Under the pieces are notes generated by a model that made no database searches, was not told the origin of the DNA, and saw only the letters and a list, made by a program, of their open reading frames with translations. Position numbers and translations under genes: made by a program. A stretch of 64,000 nucleotides of DNA from Fragum whitleyi (taxonomy: Eukaryota; Mollusca; Bivalvia; Cardiida; Cardiidae): assembly GCA_948146395.1 (NCBI GenBank), contig OX411544.1:40283419-40347418 (forward strand). Direction: 5' to 3'. Shown in pieces: positions 47,171 to 58,062 of this stretch (its first letter is position 1; the number at the start of each line of letters is the position of its first letter).

Positions 47171-47391
47171 ATTTCTATAGATCTTTTATAAAAGTATGAT
47201 GAAAACAAGGGATCAATACAATCTTATATTGCATAAGTGGCACCCCTGGAAATTTAGTGGGTCAAAATGACCCATTGCAGGAAATTTTTGAGGGTCAAAA
47301 TGGGATTTTGGGGAGTCAAAACCCTTGTTTAAGGGTCAAACACGATTCCTAGATTTATGTCATGCATCTTCAAAATAATTCTAGCCGACCC

Positions 47392-47459
47392 CGGCTATCT
47401 CAGCTGTAACACATAAGGCAGTCGAACCAGGGGTTGTGAGTTCGAACCTCGGCTCGGCA
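47392..47459 (+). mobile_element. tRNA-like SINE head
   Basis: CGGCTATCTCAGCTGTAAC (A box) and GTGAGTTCGAACCTCGG (B box) at tRNA-like spacing; acceptor ends CCCCGGC / CTCGGC.. pair imperfectly. Probably a SINE head; no body family was matched. Confidence 0.5.
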
Positions 47460-47818
47460 ACTTTCATGCGACATTTGACAAGATTCAATGTGACACGGGT
47501 CAATAGCATAGGCGTAACTAGGATTTTGAAATGTATATGCACTCAGAAGGCGACCGACAAAGAATTAATAGGTAAATTGCGATATATGGACTGTGACAAA
47601 AGATTAATGTCCCCTGTCCGCTCCCTTTCCTATTATTGAGCATTGGTGAATAATCTAAACATAGCAACTACTGCTTGAATAGGCGAAAGTTCCGATGTTA
47701 TCGTCATTCATCAACGTCATTTTTCGGAAGAGGATTTATTTCTATTAAGCGCTTGTAAACGTAATGTGCGTCATAGTAGTTACGCCCTTGATTAGTTTCT
47801 CGCCAATGTATTTGATAA

Positions 47819-48057
47819 GAGCCAGCGCGTGACATTTCCAACAGTTTCACAAATGCGCATAGCAAAGAATCTGGCCAGCCTGTACATCCACACAGGCTGA
47901 CCAGAGACTTTGTTTTGCGCTATTGAGATGGATTATCTCCTAACCTTTCTTCGGGCGGTCAGAATGAGATTCTTTTTTAATTATTTGGCTGTTAATGTTG
48001 TTCAATGTCTCGGGATCACGCATACATGAAATTGTAAAAAATGTCACGCACAGGCTC
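47819..48057. mobile_element. F4 family inverted-repeat element
   Basis: GAGCCAGCGCGTGACATTTC faces AAATGTCACGCACAGGCTC; inside CAGCCTGTACATCCACACAG forms a small stem with CAGGCTG. Confidence 0.8.
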
Positions 48058-48405
48058 ATAAGTAATACGCCCAAAAGGGATGAGAATCTGGTTGGTTGCA
48101 CGAACGAAGTATTTTGGTTGTACTGGTGTGAGGAACGACGGGAAACCAGGGGTAAGAGCACCGTCCGCTGGAACAACGTTGCCTTCAGTGCACGAAAACT
48201 AAATGAAAGTGATAATCCGATTATTAAATGATATCAGGATAAAATATTAATCTCCATGCAAAGAGAAACAAATCAAAATGAAATCGAATCTACCACAGTT
48301 CAACAATGTTTTGCGTGGCTCTCGAAGGGCGTTTAAACCACGAGATAGATTTTCGATTAAAAATAAGTGATTGATACTCCCAAAGTTTCGGTAAAAACCT
48401 TCCTT

Positions 48406-48601
48406 GGCCCGAGATCCTAAAAGTTTTCTTATTCTCTACTGAGAATTTTCTCAAATTTAGAATTAAAATAAATGTGTGAACATAAAAGATGACTTCAATA
48501 TGTTGTTATATTATAATCTTTTATGTTCATACATTTATTTAAAGTCTAATTTGGATAAAATTCTTATTTGATAATAAGAAAAGATTTTTGATCTCTGGCC
48601 C
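48406..48601. mobile_element. F3 family element
   Basis: GGCCCGAGATC faces GATCTCTGGCC; core GAACATAAAAGAT faces ATCTTTTATGTTC, CTCAAATTTAGAATTAAAAT faces a decayed complement. A second half-copy runs on to about 48712 (TCAATCTCGGGC). Confidence 0.7.
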
Positions 48602-48920
48602 AGTTAAGTTTTTTTTTTATAAATATTACGACATAATTCAAACTCTAATCTCAAGTTAGAATTGAGAGAAGATTCTCAGTTGAGCATGGACAAAAGTTTG
48701 TCAATCTCGGGCAAAGATATTATCTATACGTTCGTACTGCTTGTTGAACAGTGGAAATCAGTTCGGAACATTGTGAAGTTGTCAAGGTGAATGATATGGA
48801 ATTATTTGGAATGATCTTAAATCACGTTTTGAGTGAAATTCAAGGGAGGTGATACAATATCGCTTTTTTCTTCCAAATTTGGCGAAATCAACGATTTTTA
48901 CTTCACTTCATAAAATAAAA

Positions 48921-49618
48921 GTACGGTTAACAACATCTTGAAATTGGCAAGATGAATGATTTCGAATGATTTTGGAAAGAAGTTTAGCGAGTGTGTGGGG
49001 CGAGTTTTGAGTGAACTTAATGGAGGTAATCCTATATCGCAAATTTTGTTCAGGATAAATAAAATTAGCGATATTTATTACCTGTTTTTAGAAAAAATAT
49101 GCATAGAAGTTTTATAAATAACTTGCCACCTTCATAGCGCAGTTGGTAGCGCGTCGGACTGTCAATCTAGAGGTTCCGGGTTCGATCCCCGACGACGGCA
49201 CTCATTCTTTCGGACTATTTGTCTCTCACCAATGGGTTGATAATCGTAGACGAATGTGAGATAGTAGCTGGTATCTAGGAAAGAATTTAATGGTAGTACT
49301 ACCGTGAGAAATTCCAGGGGTCCATTGTTAGGTGATCCAGCCACCGCGATATAACTGAAAAATATGTTGAATCAACCAACCTATAAATTACTTCCTGTTT
49401 CTTCAAGAATCTATAAGACGCTTACAATTTGAATAATATCAGTGAAATCGCGATGTTTTTCTAGCTTTATTTCTTTTGAATGACGTTTTCCAATGAGTTT
49501 GTAGCGTTTTTGAATGGTTTGAGTGAATATTTGGAATGAATGAATGGAGCGCTAAGCGAGTAATTTGGAATGGTTTTAACGAGATGAATGTCATTTTCAC
49601 GATGTTGTTTCCTGTACC
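48921..49618. mobile_element. M1 family element split by a SINE
   Basis: TACGGTTAACAACATCTTGA opens and CACGATGTTGTTTCCTGTA closes the element; the core GGAGGTAATCCTATATCGCA faces AGCGATATTTATTACC. The SINE at 49125-49381 interrupts it. A separate M1 left fragment lies just before, at about 48775-48900. Confidence 0.85.
49125..49381 (+). mobile_element. tRNA-headed SINE nested in M1
   Basis: A box TAGCGCAGTTGGTAGCGCG, B box GGGTTCGATCCCC, anticodon-like GACTGTCAATC, then the shared body (GATAATCGTAGACGAATG, GCGATATAACTGAAAAA). Target duplication TATAAATAACTT / TATAAATTACTT at 49113-49124 and 49382-49393. The tRNA-like head is close to a normal tRNA, but body and duplication show it is a SINE. 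Confidence 0.9.
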
Positions 49619-49699
49619 TTTCTGTTTGTTTGTCTTCACAAACCAATCAGAAAATCTAAAATCCAAGATAATCAAATAGTGTAATAATTGATTCGATAT

Positions 49700-50568
49700 G
49701 AATTAACATAGACTAATGATGATCTTTTTACACCATTTCGAAGCGTTTATGTACAATGTGGATTTTTGGAATATTGGAGTAGGTGGTTCAAATCAATTGG
49801 ACGAAGTGAGTGTCAAGCGATTTAGTATGGTTTTGATAGAGGTAAAGGCAATTTCAAGAGGTTTAAGCCCCAGTCTGCATTTAGAGTAAAAGAAAAATCG
49901 CTCTTTCGTGAATATTCTTTTAATATTTTTTTTGATTAAGTCTTATGAAAGATTAGTTACATAAAAATACAAATCATTCGACAAACGGCTTTTTCGTGAA
50001 ACGCATTAACTGCCGTATTAAGTAAAATATGTAAATGAGATTTTGTCACGTGAAATACGCCCACGTGCAGGAGCGATATTCAATAAGAGTTGCGGGTCCT
50101 AAATATTCATCAAGTTAGGCCTAAATTTAGATCAACGCGTCATAGTCATTTGCATTACCGAATACTGGAATTACAAATTTAAGCTTATTTCTTATAATGA
50201 AAGTCTAGTTTTTTGTGTACATAAATGTCTAAGATCACTGTATTGCGTTTCGGAAATGTTCACGAGTACAGACAGGGGCTTTAACTGTATGAACTATTTG
50301 CTGTAATATACTTTGTATATTTTGGCTATCCAAGATTCATGTATTTATAAATATTTGCCCTGAATGAGAAAGCTAGTTTTTTCCGTAGATCAAAATATCT
50401 TATGATACTAGATCTACCCTAAAGAGGCAGGTGCGAAAACATAAGAAAACGTTATAAAATAGTTATTCTTTTTGCGAAAGCCGGACGTTTCGAGCACGTT
50501 TTCATCTTAAAAGTATGGTGGTTATTCTGGAATAGAGTGGAGGCTTTGCGTGTTAGTGGTTCAACACA
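49700..50568. other. Intron 2 repeats
   Basis: M1-like remnant at about 49700-49870 and, at 49970-50285, the inverted copy of the 37930-38280 repeat. No exon. Confidence 0.55.
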
Positions 50569-50733
50569 TTAAGGTAGTGGACCCTTAACAGCTCTGCAAC
50601 GTTTCGGAAGTAATGAGCTTTAACAGTGTTAACCGAGGTTTCCCAATGAAAACTATTACGAAACCTCGGCTAACACTGTTAAAGCTTATGACTGCCGAAA
50701 AGTGGCGGACTTATTTTGGATCCACTACCTTAA
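50569..50733. mobile_element. P family foldback, TTAA ends
   Basis: TTAAGGTAGTGGACCCTTAA faces TGGATCCACTACCTTAA; the inner TTAACAGTGTTAACCGAGGT faces ACCTCGGCTAACACTGTTAA. It ends 130 bp upstream of exon 3, within intron 2. Confidence 0.9.
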
Positions 50734-50862
50734 AGCAAAGTGGCACAATTTTTTTCTTTTGCTGCTGTGATATAACTGAAAAATTGTTAAAAGCGGTGTT
50801 AAACCCAATACATACATACAAACAAACATTCATTTTTCTCTTTTTTCCTTTTAACTTTTCAG

Positions 50863-50935
50863 GGATATAATAGAAACTAATATAACGGTGTCTACCAACG
50901 TTTTTCGATTTGGTAAACAGTGCAAACATCTAGCG
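50863..50935 (+). CDS. FAR: FAR exon 3
   Basis: Acceptor CTTTTAACTTTTCAG at 50862, donor CTAGCG|GTAAGC after 50935. The first base completes the Arg codon opened by exon 2; 24 codons follow, reading DIIETNITVSTNVFRFGKQC and KHLA, phase 0 at the end. This is the FAR helix between FNxPLxxxxxxN and the next strand, where most members have a VLGT segment and the helix up to the K-x-L pair; here it is ITVSTNVF. Short, but both junctions are strong and in phase with neighbours. Confidence 0.92.
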
Positions 50936-50986
50936 GTAAGCGAATTTTTCAACAGTAAATGTAGCCACACCATCATTTGATTTCTA

Positions 50987-51742
50987 GGTAGCAATAGACA
51001 CATGGCGTCATTTTTTTCCGTCCAACGATTTTTTTTCTATCTCACATATGCTGTAGATTTACATTGTATAGCCATTATATCAAAATTTGAAGATACCTTT
51101 CAATGCTTGTTTCGTACTAGAGGTGTCTGCCCTTGAGTGGTACTGGCCATTAAACGTTTATATTCGTTTTAGGTCTAGTATAAACTCAGTACCAGCTGAC
51201 AGGTATAAAACATACATGGTAATAGACCTTATACATGTAAACAATGGCTGTTGTCAAGGAAATTTCTCTTTATCAATTGCGTTTTCATTAAGCGCATTCA
51301 AAAGGTAAAAATGAAGTAAGTCTTGTGATTTTAAGTGAGAAAAACCACCACAACAACCTTTTTTAAAAAACAAATACCCAATTGTATTCTTCTTATTTTC
51401 CAATATGTTTAAAAACAATATTTTTCCTTAATTTGGTAAAAAAAAAATCAGCATAACTTTCCATGCAAACAAGGAAGTTTTTCATTAATTTATAGTGACC
51501 CCTTCTAATTAAATGACATTTATATCGTATTTTTATTGTTAAATTCAATGATCCAGTCATTCAGTTGATACCAAATGTTGTTAGAAGTTAAGTACTGAAG
51601 TATCATCAATATTCTACGTTATTTTCATAAGCAGAAACTTCCGAAAAACGGTCTTTTTAAATTAATGCGCAAAACGAGACGCAAAATAAACGAAAACCTA
51701 CTTCCGGTTTATAGAGTCGAGATGCCGCTGTCCAATGTCACC
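50987..51742. mobile_element. ~760 bp TTAA-type element, copy 1
   Basis: Left end GGTAGCAATAGACACATGG, right end CATTGGACA.. complement form (CTGTCCAATGTCACC) followed by TTAA at 51743-51746. It is the inverted counterpart of 61502-62266, sharing for example TTTGATATAATG/CATTATATCAAA, TCAAGGGCAG and CTTCCGGTTTATAGAGTCG. No transposase. Confidence 0.85.
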
Positions 51743-51750
51743 TTAACACA

Positions 51751-53364
51751 AAACAAGAGGACCAAGATGGTCCTAGATCGCTCACCTGAGTCTCTATGAC
51801 CCCTGGGACATCACATTAATTATATAGGCAGATGTCAAAAAGAAGATAATTGCCTAAGATCAATACCATGGAACATTTTCAGCGAAGAGCAAGACAAATA
51901 TGCCTTTTGCTCTTTGATTCTATGTAAAAAGGGATGCATCTGGGTGGACCCCAAAAGTGACCCCAGGGTCTTAATATGAACAAACTTGGAAGAGGTCCAT
52001 AAGATGATGCTACATACCAAATATGGAAGCTGTCTGCCTTCTGGTTTCAGAGAAGAAGATTTTTAAAGGTTATCCCATTTTTACCCTTCGTGCTCAGATG
52101 AGCTGAAAAGGATGCGCCCGGGTGGAGCCCAAATATGACCCAAGGGTCTTAATATGAACAAACTTGGTAGGGGCCCACAAGATGATATTACATACCAAAA
52201 ATGAAAGCAGTGTGCCCTCTGGTTTCGATTAAAGAAGATTTTAAAAGATTTACGCTCTTTGATTCTATGTAAAAAGGGTTGCGCCCGGGTGAAGCCCAAA
52301 TATGATCCTGAGGTCTTGATATGAACAAATTTGGTAGAGGTCCACTAGATGATGCTACATACCAAATATGAAAGCTGTCTGCCTTCTGGTTTCAGAGAAG
52401 ATGATTTTTGAAGATTTTCAATTTTTTACCCTTCGTGCTCATAAGAGATAAAGGGATGCACCCTTGCAAAGCCCAAATATGACCCAAGGGTCTTGATATG
52501 AACAAACTTGGTAGAGGCCAACTAAGTGATGCTACACACCATATTTTAAAGCTGTCTGCCATCTGGTTACAGAGAAGAAGATTTTTAAAGATTTTCGCTC
52601 TTTGATTCTATGTAAAAAGGGTTGGGCCCGGGCAAAGCCCAAACATAATCCTAGGGTCTTGATATGAACAAACTTGGTAGAGGCCCACCAGATGATGCTA
52701 CATACCAAGTGTGAAAGCTGTCTGCCTTCTGGTTTCAGAGAAGAAGATTTTTGAAGATTTTCAATTTTTTACCCTTCGTGCTCATAAGAGATAAAGGGAT
52801 GCACCCGTGCAAAGCACAAATATGACCCAAGGGTCTTGTTATGAACAAACTTGGTAGAGGCCCACTAGGTGATGCTACACACCAAATATTTAAGCTGTCT
52901 GCCATCTGGTTACAGAGAAGAAGATTTTTAAAGATTTTCGCTCTTTGATTCTATGTAAAAAGGGTTGGGCCCGGGCAAAGCCCAAATATGACCCCAGGAT
53001 CTTGATATGAACAAACTTGGTAGAGGTCCACTAGATGATGCTACATACCAAATATGAAAGCTGTCTGCCTTCTGGTTTCAGAGAAGAAGATTTTTAAAAA
53101 AATTCATATTTTCACCCTTTTTGTTAAGGGTAAAGGGAAAGTTAAGGGTGGATTTCATTTATTTATACAACTTTGGTAGAGCTTGACCTAAGGAACATCC
53201 CTGCCAAGTTTCATCAAGATTGGTCCTCTGGATTAGGAGGAGAAGATGTTTAAAGAAATTGTGGACGACGCACGACGGACGACGCACGACTGACGACGGA
53301 CGACGGACATTCTACGATCCCAATAGCTCATCCTTGAGCACTTCGTGCTCAGGTGAGCTAAAAA
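51751..53364 (-). mobile_element. Pearl-like unit, minus strand, in intron 3
   Basis: On the minus strand it begins AGCTCACCTGAGCACGAAGT, carries a CGTC/CGTG microsatellite (about 53270-53315), then about seven ~172 bp units (pairs make a 345 bp period) marked by CTTTTTACATAGAATCAAAG, CCAAGTTTGTTCATATCAAG and CAGAAGGCAGACAGC, and ends with CAGGTGAGCGATCTAGGACC, hairpin partner ATCTTGGTCC, TCTTGTTT. It is complementary to the plus-strand unit at 58063-59182. Confidence 0.94.
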
Positions 53365-53492
53365 TTGATTGGACGTTTATTTAGCTCCGACTCTTTCGAA
53401 AGATTCATCATTCAGATCACATCTATAAATATCGAATATGGTTGATGCATTGTCAAAACACTACACTTTCCGCTGTAAGATATATATTGCAA

Positions 53493-53696
53493 TGAGCCTG
53501 TGCATGACAAAACGATAAACCCTGAGCAGCGTAAGCAAGCACAAAATGCAATAAGAATAATTCCGGGCTGTCTGAAGAACGTCAGAGAATACACTATTTA
53601 TCTATCTGGTGTGCGTATCCTTACGCTGGCCAGAGGCTTTGCTTTTAGCACACGTGCGAACATGTGAAATTGTTGGAAATGTCACGCACACGCTCA
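53493..53696. mobile_element. F4 family element
   Basis: GAGCCTGTGCATGACA faces TGTCACGCACACGCTC; inside, AGGCTTTGCTTTTAGC as in other copies. Confidence 0.7.
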
Positions 53697-53748
53697 AATG
53701 AAAAGTTATCACATGTACATGTATAGGATATATTTAGAAACTGACGAT

Positions 53749-53913
53749 TTAAGGTAGTGGACCCGTAATAGTTCCGAAACATTTCGGAACTAATGATCTT
53801 TCACATTGTTGACCGAGGTTTCCTATTGAAAATCATGAGGAAAACCCAAGTAATACTGTTGAAGTTTATTTGTTCCGAACGGTCGCGGAGCTATTATGGT
53901 ACCACTACCTTAA
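53749..53913. mobile_element. P family foldback upstream of exon 4
   Basis: TTAAGGTAGTGGACCCGTAA faces GGTACCACTACCTTAA; AGTTCCGAAACATTTCGGAA faces a decayed complement. It ends about 195 bp before exon 4. Confidence 0.88.
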
Positions 53914-54107
53914 GGCATTTATGTTTCTGGGGTAACTTCAGTTTTCGAAATATTAAGCAGTTTTAAATATTTTCTTTCATTTCTACACATCTGGCGATAA
54001 GCATGATGCCATTAAGATAACTCTTGACTTGTTTGCTTTGATTGATTTTAATGTTAATGCGTGAATGTTGTTCTCAAGTTTATTAAAACTTTTCTTCATT
54101 TCTCCAG

Positions 54108-54217
54108 GCCTACGTCCACACATCGACGTTATACGCACATGCTGATCTCGAGATTGTCGAAGAAAAAGTCTATCCAACTAAGTGGAATCATACAGAGCTG
54201 ATTGACATTGTAAATGA
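54108..54217 (+). CDS. FAR: FAR exon 4
   Basis: Acceptor TTCTTCATTTCTCCAG at 54107, donor AATGA|GTAAGA after 54217; 36 codons plus two bases. It encodes AYVHTSTLYAHADLEIVEEK followed by VYPTKWNHTELIDIVN. AYVHTSTLYA is the conserved FAR/short-chain dehydrogenase strand (family FVHVSTAYA); the Ser/Thr pair at residues 182-183 contributes to the active site, and EKVYP is the usual following E.xYP. Starts phase 0 and ends phase 2. Confidence 0.95.
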
Positions 54218-54304
54218 GTAAGACAGCTTTTCTTCTCTCACTGCTACCATCATCTTATATAACGAAAAGCCCTCAGAGATATCCTAGTTATGCGTGATGA
54301 CTCT

Positions 54305-54400
54305 TTAAGGTAGTGGACCCGTAATAAGTCTGCAACATTTCGAAACTCTTGATATTTCACTATGTTAACCGAGTTTTCCTTATCGAATCATTCTTGGCTT
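54305..54400. mobile_element. P family, left half
   Basis: TTAAGGTAGTGGACCCGTAA plus GTTAACCGAGTTTTCCTTAT, then lost. It begins 88 bp after the exon 4 donor, so exon 4 sits between two P copies. Confidence 0.8.
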
Positions 54401-54529
54401 TCAATGAAATTTGAATACTGTTTTGATATGCAGAACCGACTCTTTATAATGATGATTTGGACTTTAGTTATTTTCATACCTAGTTTGTAATCAAGGTACA
54501 CATAAAATTTAATAGCAAATCAGAATGCT

Positions 54530-54760
54530 TGATTTGTTTGTTTAAATGGGGTACAACGCCACTTTTAACATTTGTGTCAGTCATTTTTATGGCGGCTTTA
54601 GCATTGAATCACTGGTACTTTTCTCAACAAAACGGCCATGGCATCCTTTCCCAGCCTACAGCTGCTATCCAACTTAAGTGTACGCCTTTACCACCGTTGG
54701 AGGTAGAAAAATTTTAGGGAGGATAAACGCCGCTACAGGGAGCGAGCCAATCCCACCTTA
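54530..54760 (-). mobile_element. SINE-like element, minus strand
   Basis: On the minus strand the 3' part reads GTGGCGTTGTACCCCATTTA, AACAAACAAATC, the tail form of the SINEs at 6676 and 7480; the middle (CAGCTGTAGGCTGGGAAAGG, ACCAGTGATTC) is also family-like. The tRNA-like head is not recognisable. The first tandem duplication boundary cuts through it. Confidence 0.65.
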
Positions 54761-56087
54761 CAATTAAAGAAAATGAGTCTGCTTTGCTACATAAATAGTA
54801 ACGTCGTGGAATTTCCATGTAAATCAATCAAAACTATTCCGAATCGCTCACTCAATGCTCCATTCATTAATTCACTCAAACCATTAAAAAAGGCTGCAAA
54901 ATCACTGAAAAGGATCAGATCCACAACGAAATTTTAATACATATAGCTAGACATAGATAGCGATTTCACTGACATATATAACTTGTAAGCATCTGATTGG
55001 TTCTTGAAGAAATAGGAAGCGATTGATGCATATTTTATTCGAGAGAGGTAATATATATCGCTAATTTTGTTTATCCCAAAGAAAAAAGCGCGGTATTGGA
55101 TTACCCCCCCTCCCCCCTTTTATTTCACCCAAAACCCGCTCCTTTCGCTTAGCCAATATTATTCTTAAATCAATCCAAATTCAACCACCTTGTCAATTTC
55201 ACGTTGTTGTAAACTGTACCAACTGCGCAATAGCGGAGGATAAGAGAATGTTTGTGTCTTATAAATCTTCCTTCGAATATAATTGTGACCCGTCAGGCGA
55301 AATAGGACAATCTGGGTAATGCATGAACAGTCGACCATAGTCAGACTGCGCCGGCTGCGCAGACTGACTAGGGTCGAAAATATTTGCACCGTGCTTATTT
55401 TCATACTCTGGAATTTTCAATCTAGATTCGCGAAAAAGAGTTTTTGAATTGCATCGTCTTGTTGGCATGTTCTTGAACCAATTTCTTTTTCAAATATTTA
55501 TTTCACAGAGTTCCCGGATGGTCCCTTTTCGCTCGACGTGCCACAATTATAATTTGAATTATAGATAGCTTACTACAATAAATTATAAAATTCTTTATTT
55601 AGAGAAGGTAGCACATTAAGCTTACATCATACATTAATCAAACAGAAATATATTAATCAAAAATACTATCAATCAAAAATCGATTAACCTTTCAAAGTAC
55701 TCATTTTTACATTAATACCACAGACTCTTTACCCCTGTCATTTTTATTTTATTTTCGTGGATTCTCGACTTGGAAAATCTTTAGTTGCTACGGCATGGGT
55801 GCCCACTAACGGTTTGATACTCGTTTCATGTCTAAAACTTCTTATCTTATTGACAAATCCTTTAATATCAACTCGATCAAAATCACACCCAATCGCTCGC
55901 TCAGCGCTGCGTTCAGAATTTAAAGAATTGCTACAAAATTGTTCAAAAACACTTCAAAATCATTTTAGATGCTCGTTATTTCACCCGAATCGAAAAGAAT
56001 CTTTCCTCAATCGCATTTGGTTTCTTGTGGGTTTAAAAACGTCTGATTCGTCCGAGAAGGCACAAAAACACAAAAGGGCGTAGATTT
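54588..56087 (+). repeat. Tandem duplication, copy 1 (1500 bp)
   Basis: Identical to 56088-57591 except for about ten substitutions and four extra C in a poly-C run. It contains part of a SINE, an M1 copy (about 54800-55222), a G element (55284-55546) and the left half of another M1. Lies in FAR intron 4. The open frames at 55165-55468 and 55757-56083 recur in copy 2 and overlap repeat elements; they are not genes. Confidence 0.97.
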
Positions 56088-57591
56088 TATGGCGGCTTTA
56101 GCATTGAATCACTGGTACTTTTCTCAACAAAACGGCCATGGCATCCTTTCCCAGCCTACAGCTGCTATCCAACTTAAGTGTACCCCTTTACCACCGTTGG
56201 AGGTAGAAAAATGTTAGGGAGGATAAACGCCGCTACAGGGAGCGAGCCAATCCCACCTTACAATTAAAGAAAATGAGTCTGCTCTGCTACATAAATAGTA
56301 ACGTCGTGGAATTTCCATGTAAATCAATCAAAACTATTCCGAATCGCTCACTCAATGCTCCATTCATTAATTCACTCAAACCATTAAAAAAGGCTGCAAA
56401 ATCACTGAAAAGGATCAGATCCACAACGAAATTTTAATACATATAGCTAGACATAGATAGCGATTTCACTGACATATATAACTTGTAAGCATCTGATTGG
56501 TTCTTGAAGAAATAGGAAGCGATTGATGCATATTTTATTCGAGAGAGGTAATATATATCGCTAATTTTGTTTATCCCAAAGAAAAAAGCGCGGTATTGAA
56601 TTACCCCCCCCCCCTCCCCCCTTTAATTTCACCCAAAACCCGCTCCTTTCGCTTAGCCAATATTATTCTTAAATCAATCCAAATTCAACCACCTTGTCAA
56701 TTTCACGTTGTTGTAAACTGTACCAACTGCGCAATAGCGGAGGATAAGAGAATGTTTGTGTCTTATAAATCTTCCTTCGAATATAATTGTGACCCGTCAG
56801 GCGAAATAGGACAATCTGGGTAATGCATGAACAGTCGACCATAGTCAGACTGCGCCGGCTGCGCAGACTGACTAGGGTCGAAAATATTTGCACCGTGCTT
56901 ATTTTCATACTCTGGAATTTTCAATCTAGATTCGCGAAAAAGAGTTTTTGAATTGCATCGTCTTGTTGGCATGTTCTTGAACCAATTTCTTTTTCAAATA
57001 TTTATTTCACAGAGTTCCCGGATGGTCCCTTTTCGCTCGACGTGCCACAATTATAATTTGAATTATAGATAGCTTACTACAATAAATTATAAAATTCTTT
57101 ATTTAGAGAAGGTAGCACATTAAGCTTACATCATACATTAATCAAACAGAAATATATTAATCAAAAATACTATCAATCAAAAATCGATTAACCTTTCAAA
57201 GTACTCATTTTTACATTAATACCACAGACTCTTTACCCCTGTCATTTTTATTTTATTTTCGTGGATTCTCGACTTGGAAAATCTTTAGTTGCTACGGCAT
57301 GGGTGCCCACTAACGGTTTGATACTCGTTTCATGTCTAAAACTTCTTATCTTATTGACAAATCCTTTAATATCAACTCGATCAAAACCACACCCAATCGC
57401 TCGCTCAGCGCTGCGTTCAGAATTTAAAGAATTGCTACAAAATTGTTCAAAAACACTTCAAAATCATTTTAGATGCTTGTTATTTCACCCGAATCGAAAA
57501 GAATCTTTCCTCAATCGCATTTGGTTTCTTGTGGGTTTAAAAACGTCTGATTCGTCCGAGAAGGCACAAAAACACAAAAGGGCGTAGATTT
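56088..57591 (+). repeat. Tandem duplication, copy 2 (1504 bp)
   Basis: Second copy, head to tail with the first. The joint shares TTT (56085-56087) with both parental ends. It leads straight into the rest of the interrupted M1 element at 57592-57768. Confidence 0.97.
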
Positions 57592-57768
57592 CATTAAAGG
57601 GTGATAATAAAATATCGTTGATTTAATTTCTCGTTAAAATTAGCGATATTGGATTACCTCCATTTAATTTCACTCGAAACTGGCTTTACTCACTCATTCA
57701 ATTTCATTTCAAAATCATTCCGAAATCAACAACTTGTCAATTTCACCATCTTGTTAACTATACTACCC
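57365..57768. mobile_element. M1 family element at the duplication edge
   Basis: TCGCTCGCTCAGCGCTGCG through to TCAATTTCACCATCTTGTTAAC; core decayed (ATATCGTTGATTTAA facing TTAGCGATATTGGATTACC). Its left half is included in both duplication copies, its right half only here. It ends 41 bp before exon 5. Confidence 0.7.
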
Positions 57769-57809
57769 ATCAACCTATTGGAATAGCTCTACTTTGAAAA
57801 TCTATACAG

Positions 57810-58023
57810 AACCGAAGAATTGAAAAAGAATGAGCGAGGTATCATCGGAAGAAGCCCTTGTAAATATTTTGCTTCAAAGAAGGTTGCAGAGTACATGACC
57901 AAACTGGAGATGGGTTCGAGTCCCGTTGCAATAATGAGACCTGGTAAAGTCTGTCCCTCACTCACAGAGCCATTCCCAGGTTGGAGCCACGGTTATGCAT
58001 CCTACATTCCTTGGCTTACGTTG
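57810..58023 (+). CDS. FAR: FAR exon 5 (catalytic exon)
   Basis: Acceptor AAATCTATACAG at 57809; donor ACGTTG|GTAAAA after 58023. The first base completes Glu from exon 4; 71 codons follow. Residues 228-242, SPCKYFASKKVAEYM, contain the YxxxK pair (Tyr232, Lys236) that is the proton donor and cofactor-binding lysine of FARs. SSPVAIMRPGKVCPSLTEPF and PGW is the family segment usually written PVAIVRPSIV.....EPFPGW; Gly-Lys replaces Ser-Ile here. A GT...AG pair inside (57940-57980) would remove the conserved EPFPGW and is not used. A pearl-like unit starts 40 bp after the donor. Confidence 0.96.
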
Positions 58024-58062
58024 GTAAAATAAAATCATATTTCAAATATTTATGCTATATTT

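Noticed and set aside
49128..49200. tRNA gene
   Set aside because: Part of a SINE flanked by TATAAATNACTT duplication, inside an M1 element.
55165..57587. Pairs of identical 69-108 residue frames suggesting a duplicated gene
   Set aside because: They coincide with the 1.5 kb tandem duplication and overlap M1 and G elements; no family resemblance.
57940..57980. Small intron GTAAAG...CCCAG inside FAR exon 5
   Set aside because: It would be about 36 bp and remove the conserved EPFPGW segment; reading through keeps the family sequence.
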